A DNA stretch of 64,000 bases from Cerasibacillus quisquiliarum (GCF_014202495.1 NZ_JACHHA010000003.1:186001-250000); one strand, 5' to 3'; shown: positions 1 to 9,461, numbered from the stretch's first letter. The notes: generated by a model from the letters alone, not told the origin. Translations and numbers: made by a program.

Positions 1-395
1 GTAAAAAAGTTATTGCTACGATACCAGAAGCAGAACCACTCGGACCAATAACACCACTAGATGTAATGGTTATTGCACCGTTAACAGGCAATTCTATGAG
101 TCGACTTTCAAATGCTATTACAGATACCCCACCATTAATGGCTGCAAAAGCAACAATGCGAAATCAGAAACCAGTTGTTCTAGGTATATCAACGAATGAT
201 GCACTCGGTTTAAATGGAGTAAATTTAATGCGATTGATGTCAAGTAAATTCATATATTTTATACCATTTGGTCAAGATGATCCTATTAAAAAACCAAATT
301 CTCTCGTTGCAGATATGCAATTATTACCAAAAACGGTTATGCATGCATTAAAAGGAGAGCAAATTCAGCCAGTTATTATACCATTTGAAAGCTAA
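1..395 (+). CDS. spoVFB: Dipicolinate synthase subunit B, C-terminal part (gene begins before the window)
   Basis: This is the last 130 codons of the flavoprotein-like subunit of dipicolinate synthase. With subunit A it makes the spore-core dipicolinic acid from a dihydrodipicolinate-pathway product in the mother cell. The reading frame is open from base 3 and carries the conserved segments MVIAPLTGNSMSRLSNAITD and PVVLGISTNDALG, typical of this flavoprotein-fold subunit. An internal ATG at 66 is not the start because the conserved sequence runs through it from upstream. It is followed within 50 bp by asd, dapG and dapA, the same operon order as in B. subtilis, where the operon links lysine-pathway flux to spore dipicolinate. 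Identity is strong; only the N-terminal part is missing. Confidence 0.93.
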   Translation, partial: KKVIATIPEAEPLGPITPLDVMVIAPLTGNSMSRLSNAITDTPPLMAAKATMRNQKPVVLGISTNDALGLNGVNLMRLMSSKFIYFIPFGQDDPIKKPNSLVADMQLLPKTVMHALKGEQIQPVIIPFES

Positions 396-442
396 ATGTT
401 GTATGATAAACTAGTAGGACTAGATAGAAAGGGAGTCATAGA

Positions 443-1489
443 ATGATTAATAAAAAAGCTTATCATATAGCAATTGTTGGAGCAACGGGTGCAGTAGGAC
501 AAAAGATTATGGATGTGCTAGCGGCTCGAAAGTTTCCTATTCAATCATTGAAACTTTTATCCTCAGAGCGCTCAGCAGGGACAAAAGTAGAATTCAATAA
601 TAAACAGATCGTTGTAGAAAAAGCTACTCCCGAAAGTTTTGCAGGCATTGATATTGCATTTTTTTCTGCGGGAGGAACTGTTTCAGAATCTCTCGTTCCA
701 GAAGCAATAAAACACGGTACTGTTGTCATCGATAATACAAGTGCATACCGGATGAACGCCAATGTCCCATTAGTTGTCCCTGAAGTTAATGCAAAAGATT
801 TAAAGGACCATAATGGTTTAATATCTAATCCAAATTGTTCAACGACCCAAATGGTCGCTGCCTTAAAACCAATTGATGATGCATTCGGTTTAAAACGTGT
901 TATCGTTTCAACATATCAAGCTGTTTCAGGAGCTGGTCAAGAAGCGGTTGATGAATTAATTAAACAAACTGAGGCTTCTTTAAATGATGAACCGTTTGAA
1001 GCAAAAATATTACCAGTAAAAGGTGACGAGCGTCATTTTCCAATTGCGTTTAATGCTTTACCACAAATCGATGTCTTTGAAGATAATGGATATACGAAAG
1101 AAGAAATGAAAATGATAAATGAAACCAAAAAAATAATGAATAGACCTGATCTGAAGATTGCGGCTACTTGTGTCCGTTTACCATTTTTCACATCTCATGC
1201 AGAAAGTATATACATTGAAATTGAAAAAGATGGAGTGAATGTATCAGACTTTTGGGATGTATTAAAGAAGGCTGAAGGTTTAAAGTTACAAGATGATCCT
1301 GATACACAAACGTACCCGACACCATTAAGTGCAGCTAATAAAGATGATGTGTTTGTAGGTCGGGTTCGGCAAGATTTAGATAATAAACAAGGTTTTCACC
1401 TCTGGGTCGTATCGGATAATTTATTAAAAGGCGCAGCATTAAATACGGTTCAAATAGCTGAATGCTTAATTAAAAACAAGTGGTTATAA
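443..1489 (+). CDS. asd: Aspartate-semialdehyde dehydrogenase
   Basis: The enzyme reduces beta-aspartyl phosphate to aspartate semialdehyde with NADPH, the shared step towards lysine, diaminopimelate, threonine and methionine. The 348-residue length is normal for the family. The N-terminal nucleotide-binding motif VGATGAVGQ lies at residues 12-20. The catalytic cysteine is C132 in SNPNCSTTQ. The substrate and subunit-contact motif RLPFFTSHAE is near residue 245. The start ATG follows a GAAAGGGAG ribosome site. It lies between spoVFB and dapG in the dipicolinate/diaminopimelate operon, so it probably serves both vegetative wall synthesis and spore dipicolinate formation. Confidence 0.97.
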   Translation: MINKKAYHIAIVGATGAVGQKIMDVLAARKFPIQSLKLLSSERSAGTKVEFNNKQIVVEKATPESFAGIDIAFFSAGGTVSESLVPEAIKHGTVVIDNTSAYRMNANVPLVVPEVNAKDLKDHNGLISNPNCSTTQMVAALKPIDDAFGLKRVIVSTYQAVSGAGQEAVDELIKQTEASLNDEPFEAKILPVKGDERHFPIAFNALPQIDVFEDNGYTKEEMKMINETKKIMNRPDLKIAATCVRLPFFTSHAESIYIEIEKDGVNVSDFWDVLKKAEGLKLQDDPDTQTYPTPLSAANKDDVFVGRVRQDLDNKQGFHLWVVSDNLLKGAALNTVQIAECLIKNKWL

Positions 1490-1530
1490 TGAATTCAATT
1501 ATCGATCATTATTGAGGTGTGATTAACAAT

Positions 1531-2745
1531 ATGCAAATTTTAGTACAAAAATTCGGTGGTACTTCTGTACAAAATGAAAAAAGCAGAGCGCATGTTTTGA
1601 AACATATAAAACATGCGCTTGTAGAAAATTATAAAATAGTTGTGGTTGTATCTGCTCTTGGTCGTAAACCAGATCCTTATGCAACCGATTCATTACTTGA
1701 TCTAGTACAATTTCCAGCAAATTATAATTCAAAGCGTGAACTGGATTTACTTATGTCGTGTGGTGAAATCATTGCTTCGGTTGTCTTATCCAATGAACTA
1801 CAGAGAAATCATATTCGCTCTATCGCCTTAACTGGTGCCCAAGCAGGATTTATTACAAATGATGATTTTACACAGGCGAAGATAAAGCAAATCAATCCGA
1901 AGCGTATTATAGATGAATTTAAATCACATGATGTCATCGTTGTTGCTGGTTTTCAAGGTCAGACAGAAACAGGGGAAATAACGACGATAGGTCGAGGGGG
2001 AAGTGATACGACTGCTGCCTCATTAGGTGCTGCACTACAAGCAGACCGAATTGAAATTTTTACTGATGTGAATGGTGTCATGACAGCTGATCCTAAAGTC
2101 GTAGAATCGGCTTGTCCAATAGATACAGTGACATATACTGAAATATGTAACCTTGCCTATCAAGGGGCAAAGGTCATCCATCCACGTGCAGTTGAAATAG
2201 CCATGCAAGCGAAAATTCCAATACGTGTCCGTTCAACTTATGCAGAAGATGGCGGTACATTGGTCACTTCATCAACCGATATTACAGATCGTTTAATTAC
2301 AGGGATTGCTCATATTTCCTCAATTACACAAATAAGCGTTGATATGGAAGAAGGTCATGCTAGACAATCAGACGTATTTAAGGCAATGGCTGATGCTGGT
2401 ATATCAGTTGACTTTATTAATATTTCGCCAACAGGTGTTATTTACACAGTGACAGAAGCTGATACAGAAAAGGCTATTGAAATCTTAAAAACATTAGGTT
2501 TTAACCCATCCATTACACCTAACTGTGCGAAAGTGTCAGCTGTAGGAGCCGGTATGACAGGAGTACCAGGTGTTGCCTCAAAAATTGTTCAGGCTTTAAC
2601 AAGTGCTGGTGTCCAGATTTTACAATCAGCAGATAGCCATACAACCATATGGGTTTTAGTCCATGAAAAAGACTTAAAAATTGCAGTGAATGCACTTCAC
2701 AATGCATTTCAATTAAATAAGATTAATGGTTCCAAATTAAATTAG
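1531..2745 (+). CDS. dapG: Aspartate kinase I (DAP-sensitive type)
   Basis: Phosphorylates aspartate as the first step of the aspartate family pathway. The protein begins MQILVQKFGGTSVQ, the conserved aspartokinase N-terminus with the KFGGTS nucleotide-binding motif. It has TTIGRGGSDTTA in the middle of the kinase domain and two ACT regulatory segments in the last 140 residues. A GTG at 1519 would add four residues (MINN), but the ribosome site GAGGTG (1514-1519) overlaps it and is 11 bases before the ATG at 1531, so 1531 is preferred (404 residues). Position between asd and dapA matches B. subtilis dapG, the isozyme known to be inhibited by meso-diaminopimelate; that feedback is inferred from orthology. 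Confidence 0.95.
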   Translation: MQILVQKFGGTSVQNEKSRAHVLKHIKHALVENYKIVVVVSALGRKPDPYATDSLLDLVQFPANYNSKRELDLLMSCGEIIASVVLSNELQRNHIRSIALTGAQAGFITNDDFTQAKIKQINPKRIIDEFKSHDVIVVAGFQGQTETGEITTIGRGGSDTTAASLGAALQADRIEIFTDVNGVMTADPKVVESACPIDTVTYTEICNLAYQGAKVIHPRAVEIAMQAKIPIRVRSTYAEDGGTLVTSSTDITDRLITGIAHISSITQISVDMEEGHARQSDVFKAMADAGISVDFINISPTGVIYTVTEADTEKAIEILKTLGFNPSITPNCAKVSAVGAGMTGVPGVASKIVQALTSAGVQILQSADSHTTIWVLVHEKDLKIAVNALHNAFQLNKINGSKLN

Positions 2746-2770
2746 CTTAACATAGGAAGGTGTTTGAGTT

Positions 2771-3637
2771 ATGAATTTCGGTCATGTTTTAACCGCAATG
2801 GTCACACCATTTGATGAAAATGGTGCCATTGATTTTGATAAAACGTCAAATTTAATCGAGCATTTAATAAATCATGGTACGGACGGTTTAATTGTGTCTG
2901 GAACGACTGGTGAATCACCAACACTAACATATGAAGAGAAAATAGCATTGTTTAAACATGTTGTTAAAGTTGTTGATAAACGAATTCCTGTCATTGCTGG
3001 TACGGGTAGTAATTGTACAGATGATTCAATTACATTGACAAAAGAAGCTGAAGCATGTGGTGTTGATGGCATTATGCTTGTCGTGCCATATTATAATAAA
3101 CCGAGTCAAACTGGATTATATAAACATTTTACAACGATTGCTAAAGAAACAACGTTACCGATTATGTTATACAATATACCAGGAAGATCTGGTATTAATA
3201 TGACCGCTGAAACTGTTATTGAATTAAGTAAAGTCGAGCAGATTGTCTCAGTAAAAGAAGCATCAGGTAATCTAGACCAAGCGACAAAAATCATTGCAGA
3301 AACAGATGAATCTTTTACCGTTTATTCTGGTGATGACGGCCTTACGCTCCCTATGATGTCTATAGGGGGAAATGGTATTGTTTCTGTAGCTTCCCATGTT
3401 ATTGGACTTGAAATGCAAGAAATGATTCAAGCTTTTTTACAAGGTGATCATCGGAAGGCTGCTACATTACATCAAGAGTTACTTCCTATCATGAATGGAC
3501 TTTTCCAAGCACCATCACCTGCACCTGTTAAAGCGGCCTTGAAAATAAAGGGTGTCGATTGCGGTGGTGTGCGTTTACCACTAGTTGAATTGAATCAAGA
3601 AGAATATCAAACATTAGAACATTTAATGACTAAATAA
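2771..3637 (+). CDS. dapA: 4-hydroxy-tetrahydrodipicolinate synthase
   Basis: Condenses pyruvate with aspartate semialdehyde, the committed step to diaminopimelate, lysine and dipicolinate. It is 288 residues long, a full-size TIM barrel. Visible active-site elements are GTTGES (residues 44-49, pyruvate carboxylate binding), Y134 in MLYNIPGR and the Schiff-base lysine K162 in VSVKEASGN. The ribosome site is AGGAAGGTG. It is the last gene of the operon and is followed directly by a strong terminator. In B. subtilis the next gene is rnjB (RNase J2); here nothing lies between the terminator and the opposite-strand ylzJ. Confidence 0.97.
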   Translation: MNFGHVLTAMVTPFDENGAIDFDKTSNLIEHLINHGTDGLIVSGTTGESPTLTYEEKIALFKHVVKVVDKRIPVIAGTGSNCTDDSITLTKEAEACGVDGIMLVVPYYNKPSQTGLYKHFTTIAKETTLPIMLYNIPGRSGINMTAETVIELSKVEQIVSVKEASGNLDQATKIIAETDESFTVYSGDDGLTLPMMSIGGNGIVSVASHVIGLEMQEMIQAFLQGDHRKAATLHQELLPIMNGLFQAPSPAPVKAALKIKGVDCGGVRLPLVELNQEEYQTLEHLMTK

Positions 3638-3655
3638 GTTATGCTTAATATAGAA

Positions 3656-3699
3656 CCGAACAATGTACTGGTTTGCTACGTACATTGTTCGGCTTTTTC
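3656..3699 (+). terminator. Rho-independent terminator of the spoVF-asd-dap operon
   Basis: Perfect 13-bp stem (3656-3668 with 3680-3692), 11-nt loop, then a T-rich tail CTTTTTC. It lies 19 bp after the dapA stop codon. Confidence 0.92.
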
Positions 3700-3711
3700 A
3701 TGTTTTACTTT

Positions 3712-3939
3712 TTAAATGTCATTCGAATCTTGATAAGATATTAAAGTGCCAGGGGAATAATTTTCATTTAGAAAATCGCTTGGATCTGTTGAGATGAGCT
3801 GGATAATTTTATAGTTCCCATCTGATATGTTTTCTACATATATATTTTTTCCTTTATAGGATATAGAACGGAGCTTTGTATAATCTGTTTCAGAAATTGG
3901 AAAGATATCTAATTCTGAAAGAGGGGTGTATAAAATCAT
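3712..3939 (-). CDS. ylzJ: YlzJ-like small protein
   Basis: A 75-residue protein beginning [14 protein letters not shown] that matches the YlzJ family of Bacillaceae by its start, length and location. The function is unknown. Its ATG overlaps the tepA stop codon by four bases (ATGA), so the two are translationally coupled. No signal peptide or membrane segment is seen. Its constant pairing with tepA in Bacillaceae suggests a shared role, but this is inference only. Confidence 0.8.
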   Translation of the reverse strand: MILYTPLSELDIFPISETDYTKLRSISYKGKNIYVENISDGNYKIIQLISTDPSDFLNENYSPGTLISYQDSNDI

Positions 3940-4664
3940 TGAATCACCTCTTGAGTTTTTCTCATATTAATTAATTGATTTACTTTTTCCATTGCATTTT
4001 TTACGCCACCTACTTCATCGATTAACCCATGTTTTACGGCTTCTGTGCCAACGATATTCGTCCCGATATCTCGTGTTAAATTCCCTTTAGCAAACATCAA
4101 TTCCTTAAATTGATCTTCTTTAACTCCTGAATGTTCGACAACAAATTGAATGACACGTTCTTGCATTTTATCAAGGTATTCAAATGTTTGTGGAACACCA
4201 ATTACTAATCCGGTTAATCGAACCGGGTGAATCGTCATTGTAGCTGTTGGAACGATATAAGAATAATCAGCAGCAACCGCTATTGGAACACCGATACTAT
4301 GTCCGCCCCCTAATACAATTGAAACAGTCGGTTTTGATAATGAAGCAATCATTTCAGCTAAAGCTAACCCAGCTTCAACATCACCGCCAACTGTATTAAG
4401 TAAGATGATTAGACCTTCAATTTTTGGATTTTGTTCAATAGCAATTAATTGTGGTAAAATATGCTCATATTTTGTTGTTTTATTTTGTGGTGGTAACTGG
4501 ATATGTCCTTCCACTTGACCGATAATGGAAAGTACATGAATATTCGTATCTGGGGCTTCTGCAACAGATGTTTGTCCTAACTGTTGTATTTTGTGTACTA
4601 AATCAGACGTTTGTTCTTTTTGTTCGTTATTTTGTTGTTTTTTTCCCACTTGACTCTTTTCCAT
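3936..4664 (-). CDS. tepA: ClpP-type serine protease TepA
   Basis: Member of the ClpP/crotonase-fold protease family, called translocation-enhancing protein TepA in B. subtilis. Counting from the chosen start, the active-site serine is S123 in GGGHSIGVP and the histidine is H146 in TMTIHPVR. There is a charged, Gln-rich N-terminal tail of about 30 residues. Three consecutive ATG codons (4670, 4667, 4664) are available. The ribosome site AAGGAG (4672-4677) is 1 base from the first and 7 from the third, so 4664 is the best start (242 residues). It is transcribed divergently from spoIIIE and overlaps ylzJ. The role in protein export reported for B. subtilis is contested, so the substrate is best left open. 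Confidence 0.9.
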   Translation of the reverse strand: MEKSQVGKKQQNNEQKEQTSDLVHKIQQLGQTSVAEAPDTNIHVLSIIGQVEGHIQLPPQNKTTKYEHILPQLIAIEQNPKIEGLIILLNTVGGDVEAGLALAEMIASLSKPTVSIVLGGGHSIGVPIAVAADYSYIVPTATMTIHPVRLTGLVIGVPQTFEYLDKMQERVIQFVVEHSGVKEDQFKELMFAKGNLTRDIGTNIVGTEAVKHGLIDEVGGVKNAMEKVNQLINMRKTQEVIQ

Positions 4665-4841
4665 CATCATGCTCCTTTATAATTTCTATTTATAGTATGT
4701 TCTACATGATATGGAAACATGCACATATATTAAATTTACATTTGAAAAAAGAAGAAAACATACGCTCTTTCTGTTATACTTAAACATGATACAGTTACAA
4801 CTTTATAAATAAGTATGTGAGCCTTTTGTGGAGGTATTTAG

Positions 4842-7088
4842 ATGGCAAGAAAAGGAAAAAGGAAACGGAAAAAATTAAAACAGAAAGTTAAGTTTGAATT
4901 ACTTGGCTTACTTTTTATCTTTTTAGCAATCTTCGGAAGTGGTGCTTCTGCAATAAGTGATGGTATCATTCCAGGAGGATTAGATTACATTTTCCGTTTT
5001 TTCCTAGGTATTTGGTATTTTGTCGCTTCTGTTTTTTTACTCATAACAGGAGTGGTTTTACTTGTAAAACGTAAATATCCCGATTTCACTCATAAAAAAA
5101 TGATTGGCTTTTATATTTTGTTTGCTGGTATTCTTTTATTAACACATATTTATACGCTTGAACAAGTGGATATGCTAGACCAAGATAGATCAATTATTAA
5201 AGTTTCTTGGGATTTATATATATCTTATGTGAATGGGTATGGATCTTCACTGCTAGTTGGTGGTGGAATGGTGGGCGCACTTATTTCAACCTTTAGCTAT
5301 TATTTATTCTCATCTGTAGGGACAAAGATTGTCGCCTTATTTGCAATGATTGTTGGTCTCATCTTTTTAACTGAATTGTCTGTTGGAGATGTAACGAAAA
5401 AAGTCTATCAACAGTGTTTACGTTTTTTTGAGTTTATTAAATCTAAATGGATGATATATCAAGATAAAAAGCGGTATAACAATGAAAATGATAAATTAGA
5501 TAAAGAAGATGACATTCCTAGTGAATTTACTAATGAACCAGTCATTCGTAATTTTACTGACAACTATACTCAAGATGAAGATAGAGAACCCGAACCTTTA
5601 CACGTAACAAATGAGAATGAGCGAACAGACAATACCCAAGACCATTCTTTTTCGATGACGGAAAAAGAAAACCATGATTATACCTTACCACCCTTTGACT
5701 TGTTAAAGGATCCAGTTCATCAATCACAACAGCGCGAGAAAAGCAACATTCAAAAAACAGTCAAAAAACTAGAACGCACTTTTCACAGTTTCGGTGTACA
5801 AGCAAAAGTAACGAAAGTCCATGTAGGACCTGCAGTTACGAAATATGAAGTCTATCCAGGAACAGGTGTTAAAGTGAGTCGGATTGTTAGTTTACATGAT
5901 GATTTAGCCTTAGCTTTAGCGGCAAAAGATTTGCGAATTGAAGCACCTATTCCTGGAAAATCTGCTGTCGGAATTGAAGTACCTAATCAAGACGTCGCAA
6001 TGGTTTCTTTAAGGGAAGTATTAGAAGATATTCCAGATAAAAAAGCATCAAAATTATTAATCGGTTTAGGGCGTAATATTTCTGGGAAAGCTGTCGTTGC
6101 AGAATTAAATAAAATGCCACACTTATTAATTGCTGGTGCAACAGGAAGTGGAAAAAGTGTCTGTATTAATGGTATCATTACATCTATTTTAATGCGAGCA
6201 AAGCCACATGAAGTAAAAATGATGATGATTGATCCAAAAAAAGTAGAACTAAGTATTTATAATGGTATACCACATTTAATTGCACCTGTTGTTACAGATC
6301 CAAAAAAGGCTTCACGTGCATTAAAGAAAGTCATTGCTGAAATGGAGAGGCGTTATGAATTGTTTTCAGAAACAGAAACACGTAATATAAAAGGGTATAA
6401 TGACTATGTACGTAAAAAAATGAAAGATGAAGATGCGACACTCCCATATATGGTCGTTATTGTTGATGAATTGGCAGATTTAATGATGGTCGCTTCCAAT
6501 GATGTCGAGGCATCTATCACACGATTAGCACAAATGGCACGTGCAGCGGGTATACATCTCATTATTGCAACACAACGTCCTTCTGTTGATGTGATTACAG
6601 GTCTTATTAAAGCAAATATTCCATCACGAATTGCTTTTAGTGTATCTTCAGCAACAGATTCTCGCACGATTTTAGATTCAGGCGGTGCAGAGAAGTTGCT
6701 CGGACGTGGTGATATGCTTTTTATGCCAGTCGGAGCATCGAAGCCGATTCGCGTTCAAGGTGCATTCTTATCTGACGATGAAGTCAAAAGAGTTGTGGAT
6801 CATTGCATTGAACAACAAAAGGCTAATTATCAAGAAGAAATGATTCCTGAAGAACACGATGAAGAATTGACTGAGGTAGATGATGAACTATATGAAGATG
6901 CTGTTAAACTCGTTTGTGACATGCAAAGTGCAAGTATCTCAATGTTACAACGTAGATTTCGTATTGGATATAATCGGGCTGCTCGATTAATAGATGCCAT
7001 GGAAGAGCGTGGCGTTGTCGGTCCATATGAAGGAAGTAAGCCTAGAACTGTATTAATTAATAACGAAACGGAAGAAGTGAATATATAA
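4842..7088 (+). CDS. spoIIIE: DNA translocase SpoIIIE/FtsK
   Basis: Membrane-anchored ATPase that pumps chromosomal DNA across the sporulation or division septum. A very basic N-terminus ([10 protein letters not shown]) precedes four to five hydrophobic segments within residues 18-180. An acidic linker (about 200-290) follows, then the motor: Walker [10 protein letters not shown] near residue 430 and a Walker B region [14 protein letters not shown]. The C-terminal 60 residues form the winged-helix gamma domain ([18 protein letters not shown]), which reads oriented DNA motifs. The length of 748 is slightly short for SpoIIIE (about 790), with the shortening in the linker. The ribosome site is GGAGG. 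Whether a second FtsK-like gene (sftA) exists cannot be seen here. Confidence 0.95.
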   Translation: MARKGKRKRKKLKQKVKFELLGLLFIFLAIFGSGASAISDGIIPGGLDYIFRFFLGIWYFVASVFLLITGVVLLVKRKYPDFTHKKMIGFYILFAGILLLTHIYTLEQVDMLDQDRSIIKVSWDLYISYVNGYGSSLLVGGGMVGALISTFSYYLFSSVGTKIVALFAMIVGLIFLTELSVGDVTKKVYQQCLRFFEFIKSKWMIYQDKKRYNNENDKLDKEDDIPSEFTNEPVIRNFTDNYTQDEDREPEPLHVTNENERTDNTQDHSFSMTEKENHDYTLPPFDLLKDPVHQSQQREKSNIQKTVKKLERTFHSFGVQAKVTKVHVGPAVTKYEVYPGTGVKVSRIVSLHDDLALALAAKDLRIEAPIPGKSAVGIEVPNQDVAMVSLREVLEDIPDKKASKLLIGLGRNISGKAVVAELNKMPHLLIAGATGSGKSVCINGIITSILMRAKPHEVKMMMIDPKKVELSIYNGIPHLIAPVVTDPKKASRALKKVIAEMERRYELFSETETRNIKGYNDYVRKKMKDEDATLPYMVVIVDELADLMMVASNDVEASITRLAQMARAAGIHLIIATQRPSVDVITGLIKANIPSRIAFSVSSATDSRTILDSGGAEKLLGRGDMLFMPVGASKPIRVQGAFLSDDEVKRVVDHCIEQQKANYQEEMIPEEHDEELTEVDDELYEDAVKLVCDMQSASISMLQRRFRIGYNRAARLIDAMEERGVVGPYEGSKPRTVLINNETEEVNI

Positions 7089-7107
7089 AATTCATATATA
7101 AAACAAT

Positions 7108-7149
7108 GACAGTGTGTATGTCGTGTGTTTATACACACTGTCGATTTTT
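7108..7149 (+). terminator. Terminator after spoIIIE
   Basis: Perfect 12-bp stem (7108-7119 with 7131-7142), 11-nt loop and a GATTTTT tail, 20 bp after the spoIIIE stop. Confidence 0.88.
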
Positions 7150-7252
7150 GTTACACTTATGTTTAAATAATTTTAAAAATGTTAACAGATAAATGAAAAC
7201 TTTATGAAACAATTTATTAAGTATTTATTTATTAATGGTGTAATGGTATATT

Positions 7253-7285
7253 TATAATAGATTGTTCTCATGTCAGATGTCTGAC
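7253..7285 (+). promoter_or_regulatory. Promoter -10 and palindromic operator in front of the GntR gene
   Basis: A TATAAT (7253-7258) is followed 13 bases later by the palindrome GTCAGATGTCTGAC (7272-7285), six-base arms around TG. The palindrome falls at the expected start of transcription, so binding would block initiation. Its size and dyad suit a GntR-family dimer, and the next gene encodes one. Autoregulation is inference. Confidence 0.5.
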
Positions 7286-7316
7286 GACACAAGATTAAGA
7301 ATGGAGGGTGTTTTTC

Positions 7317-8033
7317 ATGAGTATACGATCTGATTCACGTCATCTCTATTTACAAGTGATTGATAAAATAAAGGATGATATCAGAAAAGGTAAATATAAG
7401 CAAAATGAAAAACTTCCTTCAGAGTATGAACTATCTAAGCAATTAGGTGTGTCACGAGCAACGTTAAGAGAAGCATTGCGTATCCTTGAAGAAGAAAATG
7501 TGATTACACGTAAACACGGTGTTGGAACATTTGTTAATCCAAAACCACCGTTTACTTCTGGAATAGAACAACTTAGTAGCGTAACGGATATGATTAGACA
7601 ATCTGGAAAGCAACCTGGTACATTATATTTGACAACGGACATTGTTAAGACGTCAAATATGCTTTCACGTTACTTTCCTAATGAAGAAATGAGAAAAATT
7701 GAGCGAGTCCGTACAGCTAATGGTGAACCTATCGTTTTTTGTATCGATTATCTTCCAGAAAATATGATTCCAAGCGAACATATAACTAAAGAAGAGTCGC
7801 TGTTTAAATTTTTGGAAAATAATACAACAATAAGCATTGATTATGCTGTTACATATATCGAACCAGTTTCTTATGACGAACGCCTTTATAATATATTAAA
7901 TTGTCAAAGCCATCAAGGTGTTCTTCTTCTAAAGCAAATGCATTATACAAATGAGGACAAGCCTGTCTTATATTCACTAAATTACTTTCGCTCTGACATG
8001 ATTCACTTCCATGTCCTAAGAAAGAGAGTATAA
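7317..8033 (+). CDS. ymfC: GntR-family (HutC/UbiC transcription regulator-associated domain) transcriptional regulator
   Basis: A 238-residue repressor. The N-terminal winged helix-turn-helix has the GntR signature LPSEYELSKQLGVSRATLRE at about residues 31-50, followed by GVGTFV. The C-terminal two-thirds is a UTRA-type ligand domain, ending with the typical YSLNYFRSDMIHFHV. A GTG at 7308 is inside the ribosome site GGAGGGTG, so the ATG at 7317 is chosen. It sits directly in front of the nucleoside-type ABC importer, where B. subtilis has ymfC followed by an unrelated transporter (ymfD). The likely job is to control uptake of a sugar or nucleoside; the ligand is not known. Confidence 0.88.
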   Translation: MSIRSDSRHLYLQVIDKIKDDIRKGKYKQNEKLPSEYELSKQLGVSRATLREALRILEEENVITRKHGVGTFVNPKPPFTSGIEQLSSVTDMIRQSGKQPGTLYLTTDIVKTSNMLSRYFPNEEMRKIERVRTANGEPIVFCIDYLPENMIPSEHITKEESLFKFLENNTTISIDYAVTYIEPVSYDERLYNILNCQSHQGVLLLKQMHYTNEDKPVLYSLNYFRSDMIHFHVLRKRV

Positions 8034-8046
8034 GACTTAATCCTTT

Positions 8047-8057
8047 AAGGAGGTGAT
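8047..8057 (+). promoter_or_regulatory. Perfect Shine-Dalgarno-like site without an adjacent start codon
   Basis: AAGGAGGTGAT is a full match to the 16S rRNA tail, yet no ATG, GTG or TTG lies within 4-14 bases after it. The next ATG (8078) is 20 bases away and the true lipoprotein start is 8132, which has its own AAGGAGGG site. Confidence 0.4.
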
Positions 8058-8131
8058 ATTCGAAAGATTATAGAAGGATGACAATTCTTTTCTTTTTGAC
8101 AAGGTATTTAAAATACAAGGAGGGTTTAACT

Positions 8132-9232
8132 ATGAAGAAGAAATGGTATTTACTTATCGTAGCACTATTGTCATTAGGCATGGTGTTAACGGCTTGTGGC
8201 GGTGGAGATAAAAAAGAAGAGCCAGCAGACAATGCTGAAAAAGGTGAAAAAACAGAGGCAACAGATTTTAAAGCAGCAATGGTGACGGATATTGGTGGAG
8301 TTGATGATAAATCATTTAACCAATCTGCTTGGGAAGGTTTAAATGCATGGGGAGAAGAGCATGGATTAAAAGAAAAAGAAAACTTCGATTATGCACAATC
8401 AACAACTAAAGCAGATTATATGCCGAATATCACACGTTTAGTTCGTGATGACTATAATATAATTTTTGCTATTGGATTTGAGCTTAAAGAAGATGTTGAA
8501 AAGGCTGCAGATCAATACCCTGACACTCATTTTGCTATTGTGGATGATATTGTTGAAAAAGATAACGTGGCAAGCGTTGTGTTTAAAGAGCATCAAGGTT
8601 CTTTCTTAGTTGGTGTAGCAGCGGCAATGAAAACAAAAACAAATAAAGTTGGATTTGTTGGTGGAATTGATTCCCCATTGATTAATAAGTTTGAATCAGG
8701 TTTTATCGCAGGTGTTAAATCTGTAAACCCTGATATTGAAGTCGATGTTCAATATGCTGAAAGCTTCGGTGCACCAGATAAAGGAAAAATTATTGCTTCA
8801 AATATGTATAACAATGATATTGATGTTATCTATCATGCTGCAGGTGGTACAGGTAACGGTGTCTTCAATGAAGCAAAAGATATAAAGAAAAGCGATCCAG
8901 AACGTGAAATCTGGGTTATTGGAGTTGACCGTGATCAGCATGAAGAAGGACAAATTGGTGACCATAACGTAACGTTAACGTCGATGGTTAAACGTGTTGA
9001 TGTCGCTGTTCATGACTTAACGAATAAAGCGATGAACGGAGAACATCACGGTGGTGAAACTCTTGAGTATGGGATTGAAGAAGACGGGATTAGTGTTGCA
9101 ACAACAAACGAGGATGCTATGACTCAAGACATTATAGACGCAGTTAAGGAATGGGAGAATAAAATCCTTAGCGGAGAAATTGAGGCTCCGAAAACACGTG
9201 AAGAAACAGAAGAATTTATTAAAGGTCTTTAA
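8132..9232 (+). CDS. nupN: BMP-family nucleoside/purine-binding lipoprotein of an ABC importer
   Basis: Extracellular substrate-binding protein. It has a lipoprotein signal peptide: basic MKKKW, a hydrophobic core and lipobox LTAC with the lipidated cysteine at residue 22, then a Gly/acidic linker. The mature part is a BMP-family (PnrA-like) periplasmic-binding fold; VTDIGGVDDKSFNQSAWEGL is the diagnostic N-terminal motif. There is an in-frame ATG at 8078, but it would put 18 residues before the signal peptide, and the ATG at 8132 has AAGGAGGG at the right distance. The following ATPase and permeases closely resemble B. subtilis YufO/P/Q (NupOPQ), a guanosine-type nucleoside importer, so nucleoside uptake is likely. 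Confidence 0.9.
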   Translation: MKKKWYLLIVALLSLGMVLTACGGGDKKEEPADNAEKGEKTEATDFKAAMVTDIGGVDDKSFNQSAWEGLNAWGEEHGLKEKENFDYAQSTTKADYMPNITRLVRDDYNIIFAIGFELKEDVEKAADQYPDTHFAIVDDIVEKDNVASVVFKEHQGSFLVGVAAAMKTKTNKVGFVGGIDSPLINKFESGFIAGVKSVNPDIEVDVQYAESFGAPDKGKIIASNMYNNDIDVIYHAAGGTGNGVFNEAKDIKKSDPEREIWVIGVDRDQHEEGQIGDHNVTLTSMVKRVDVAVHDLTNKAMNGEHHGGETLEYGIEEDGISVATTNEDAMTQDIIDAVKEWENKILSGEIEAPKTREETEEFIKGL

Positions 9233-9237
9233 TATAG

Positions 9238-9271
9238 ATCGGAAAAGGTTGTATATACAACCTTTTCCGAT
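9238..9271 (+). terminator. Perfect 34-bp palindrome between nupN and nupO
   Basis: A fully self-complementary 17+17 bp sequence that reads ATCGGAAAAGG on one side and CCTTTTCCGAT on the other, five bases after the nupN stop. There is no long T tract after it, but the arm contains TTTT. It may be a leaky terminator or a 3-prime stabiliser giving more binding-protein mRNA than ATPase mRNA. Confidence 0.6.
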
Positions 9272-9358
9272 TAAGTAAGCTGAAAATCCATTATAAAGCA
9301 TATCGTTCTTGAATGACTACTCGAATGTCTATGTGACGATGTGCAGAATAAAGTCATT

Positions 9359-9398
9359 AGATCAAATAAATTTATTATGAAAGAAATTTATTTGATCT
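9359..9398 (+). repeat. Inverted repeat in the nupN-nupO intergenic region
   Basis: Perfect 15-bp arms (9359-9373 and 9384-9398, AGATCAAATAAATTT) around a 10-nt loop. It lies in the 229-bp gap between the binding-protein and ATPase genes, about 60 bp before the nupO start. It could be an mRNA hairpin or operator; nothing else is recognised in this gap. Confidence 0.55.
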
Positions 9399-9461
9399 GG
9401 TGATTTTATACACTAGTACAAAACAAAATAAGCTTAATTGCCATAAAGGGGTGATTAAACA

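Noticed and set aside
4568..4783. Plus-strand open frame overlapping tepA
   Set aside because: It is antisense to a well-supported gene, low in coding character and without a ribosome site; many other antisense frames in the window were left out for the same reason.
8078..8131. In-frame ATG upstream giving a longer nucleoside-binding lipoprotein
   Set aside because: It would place 18 residues before a perfect lipoprotein signal peptide, and the ATG at 8132 has its own well-spaced ribosome site.
7089..8131. Purine riboswitch controlling the nucleoside importer
   Set aside because: I could not find the conserved three-way junction loops in either leader.
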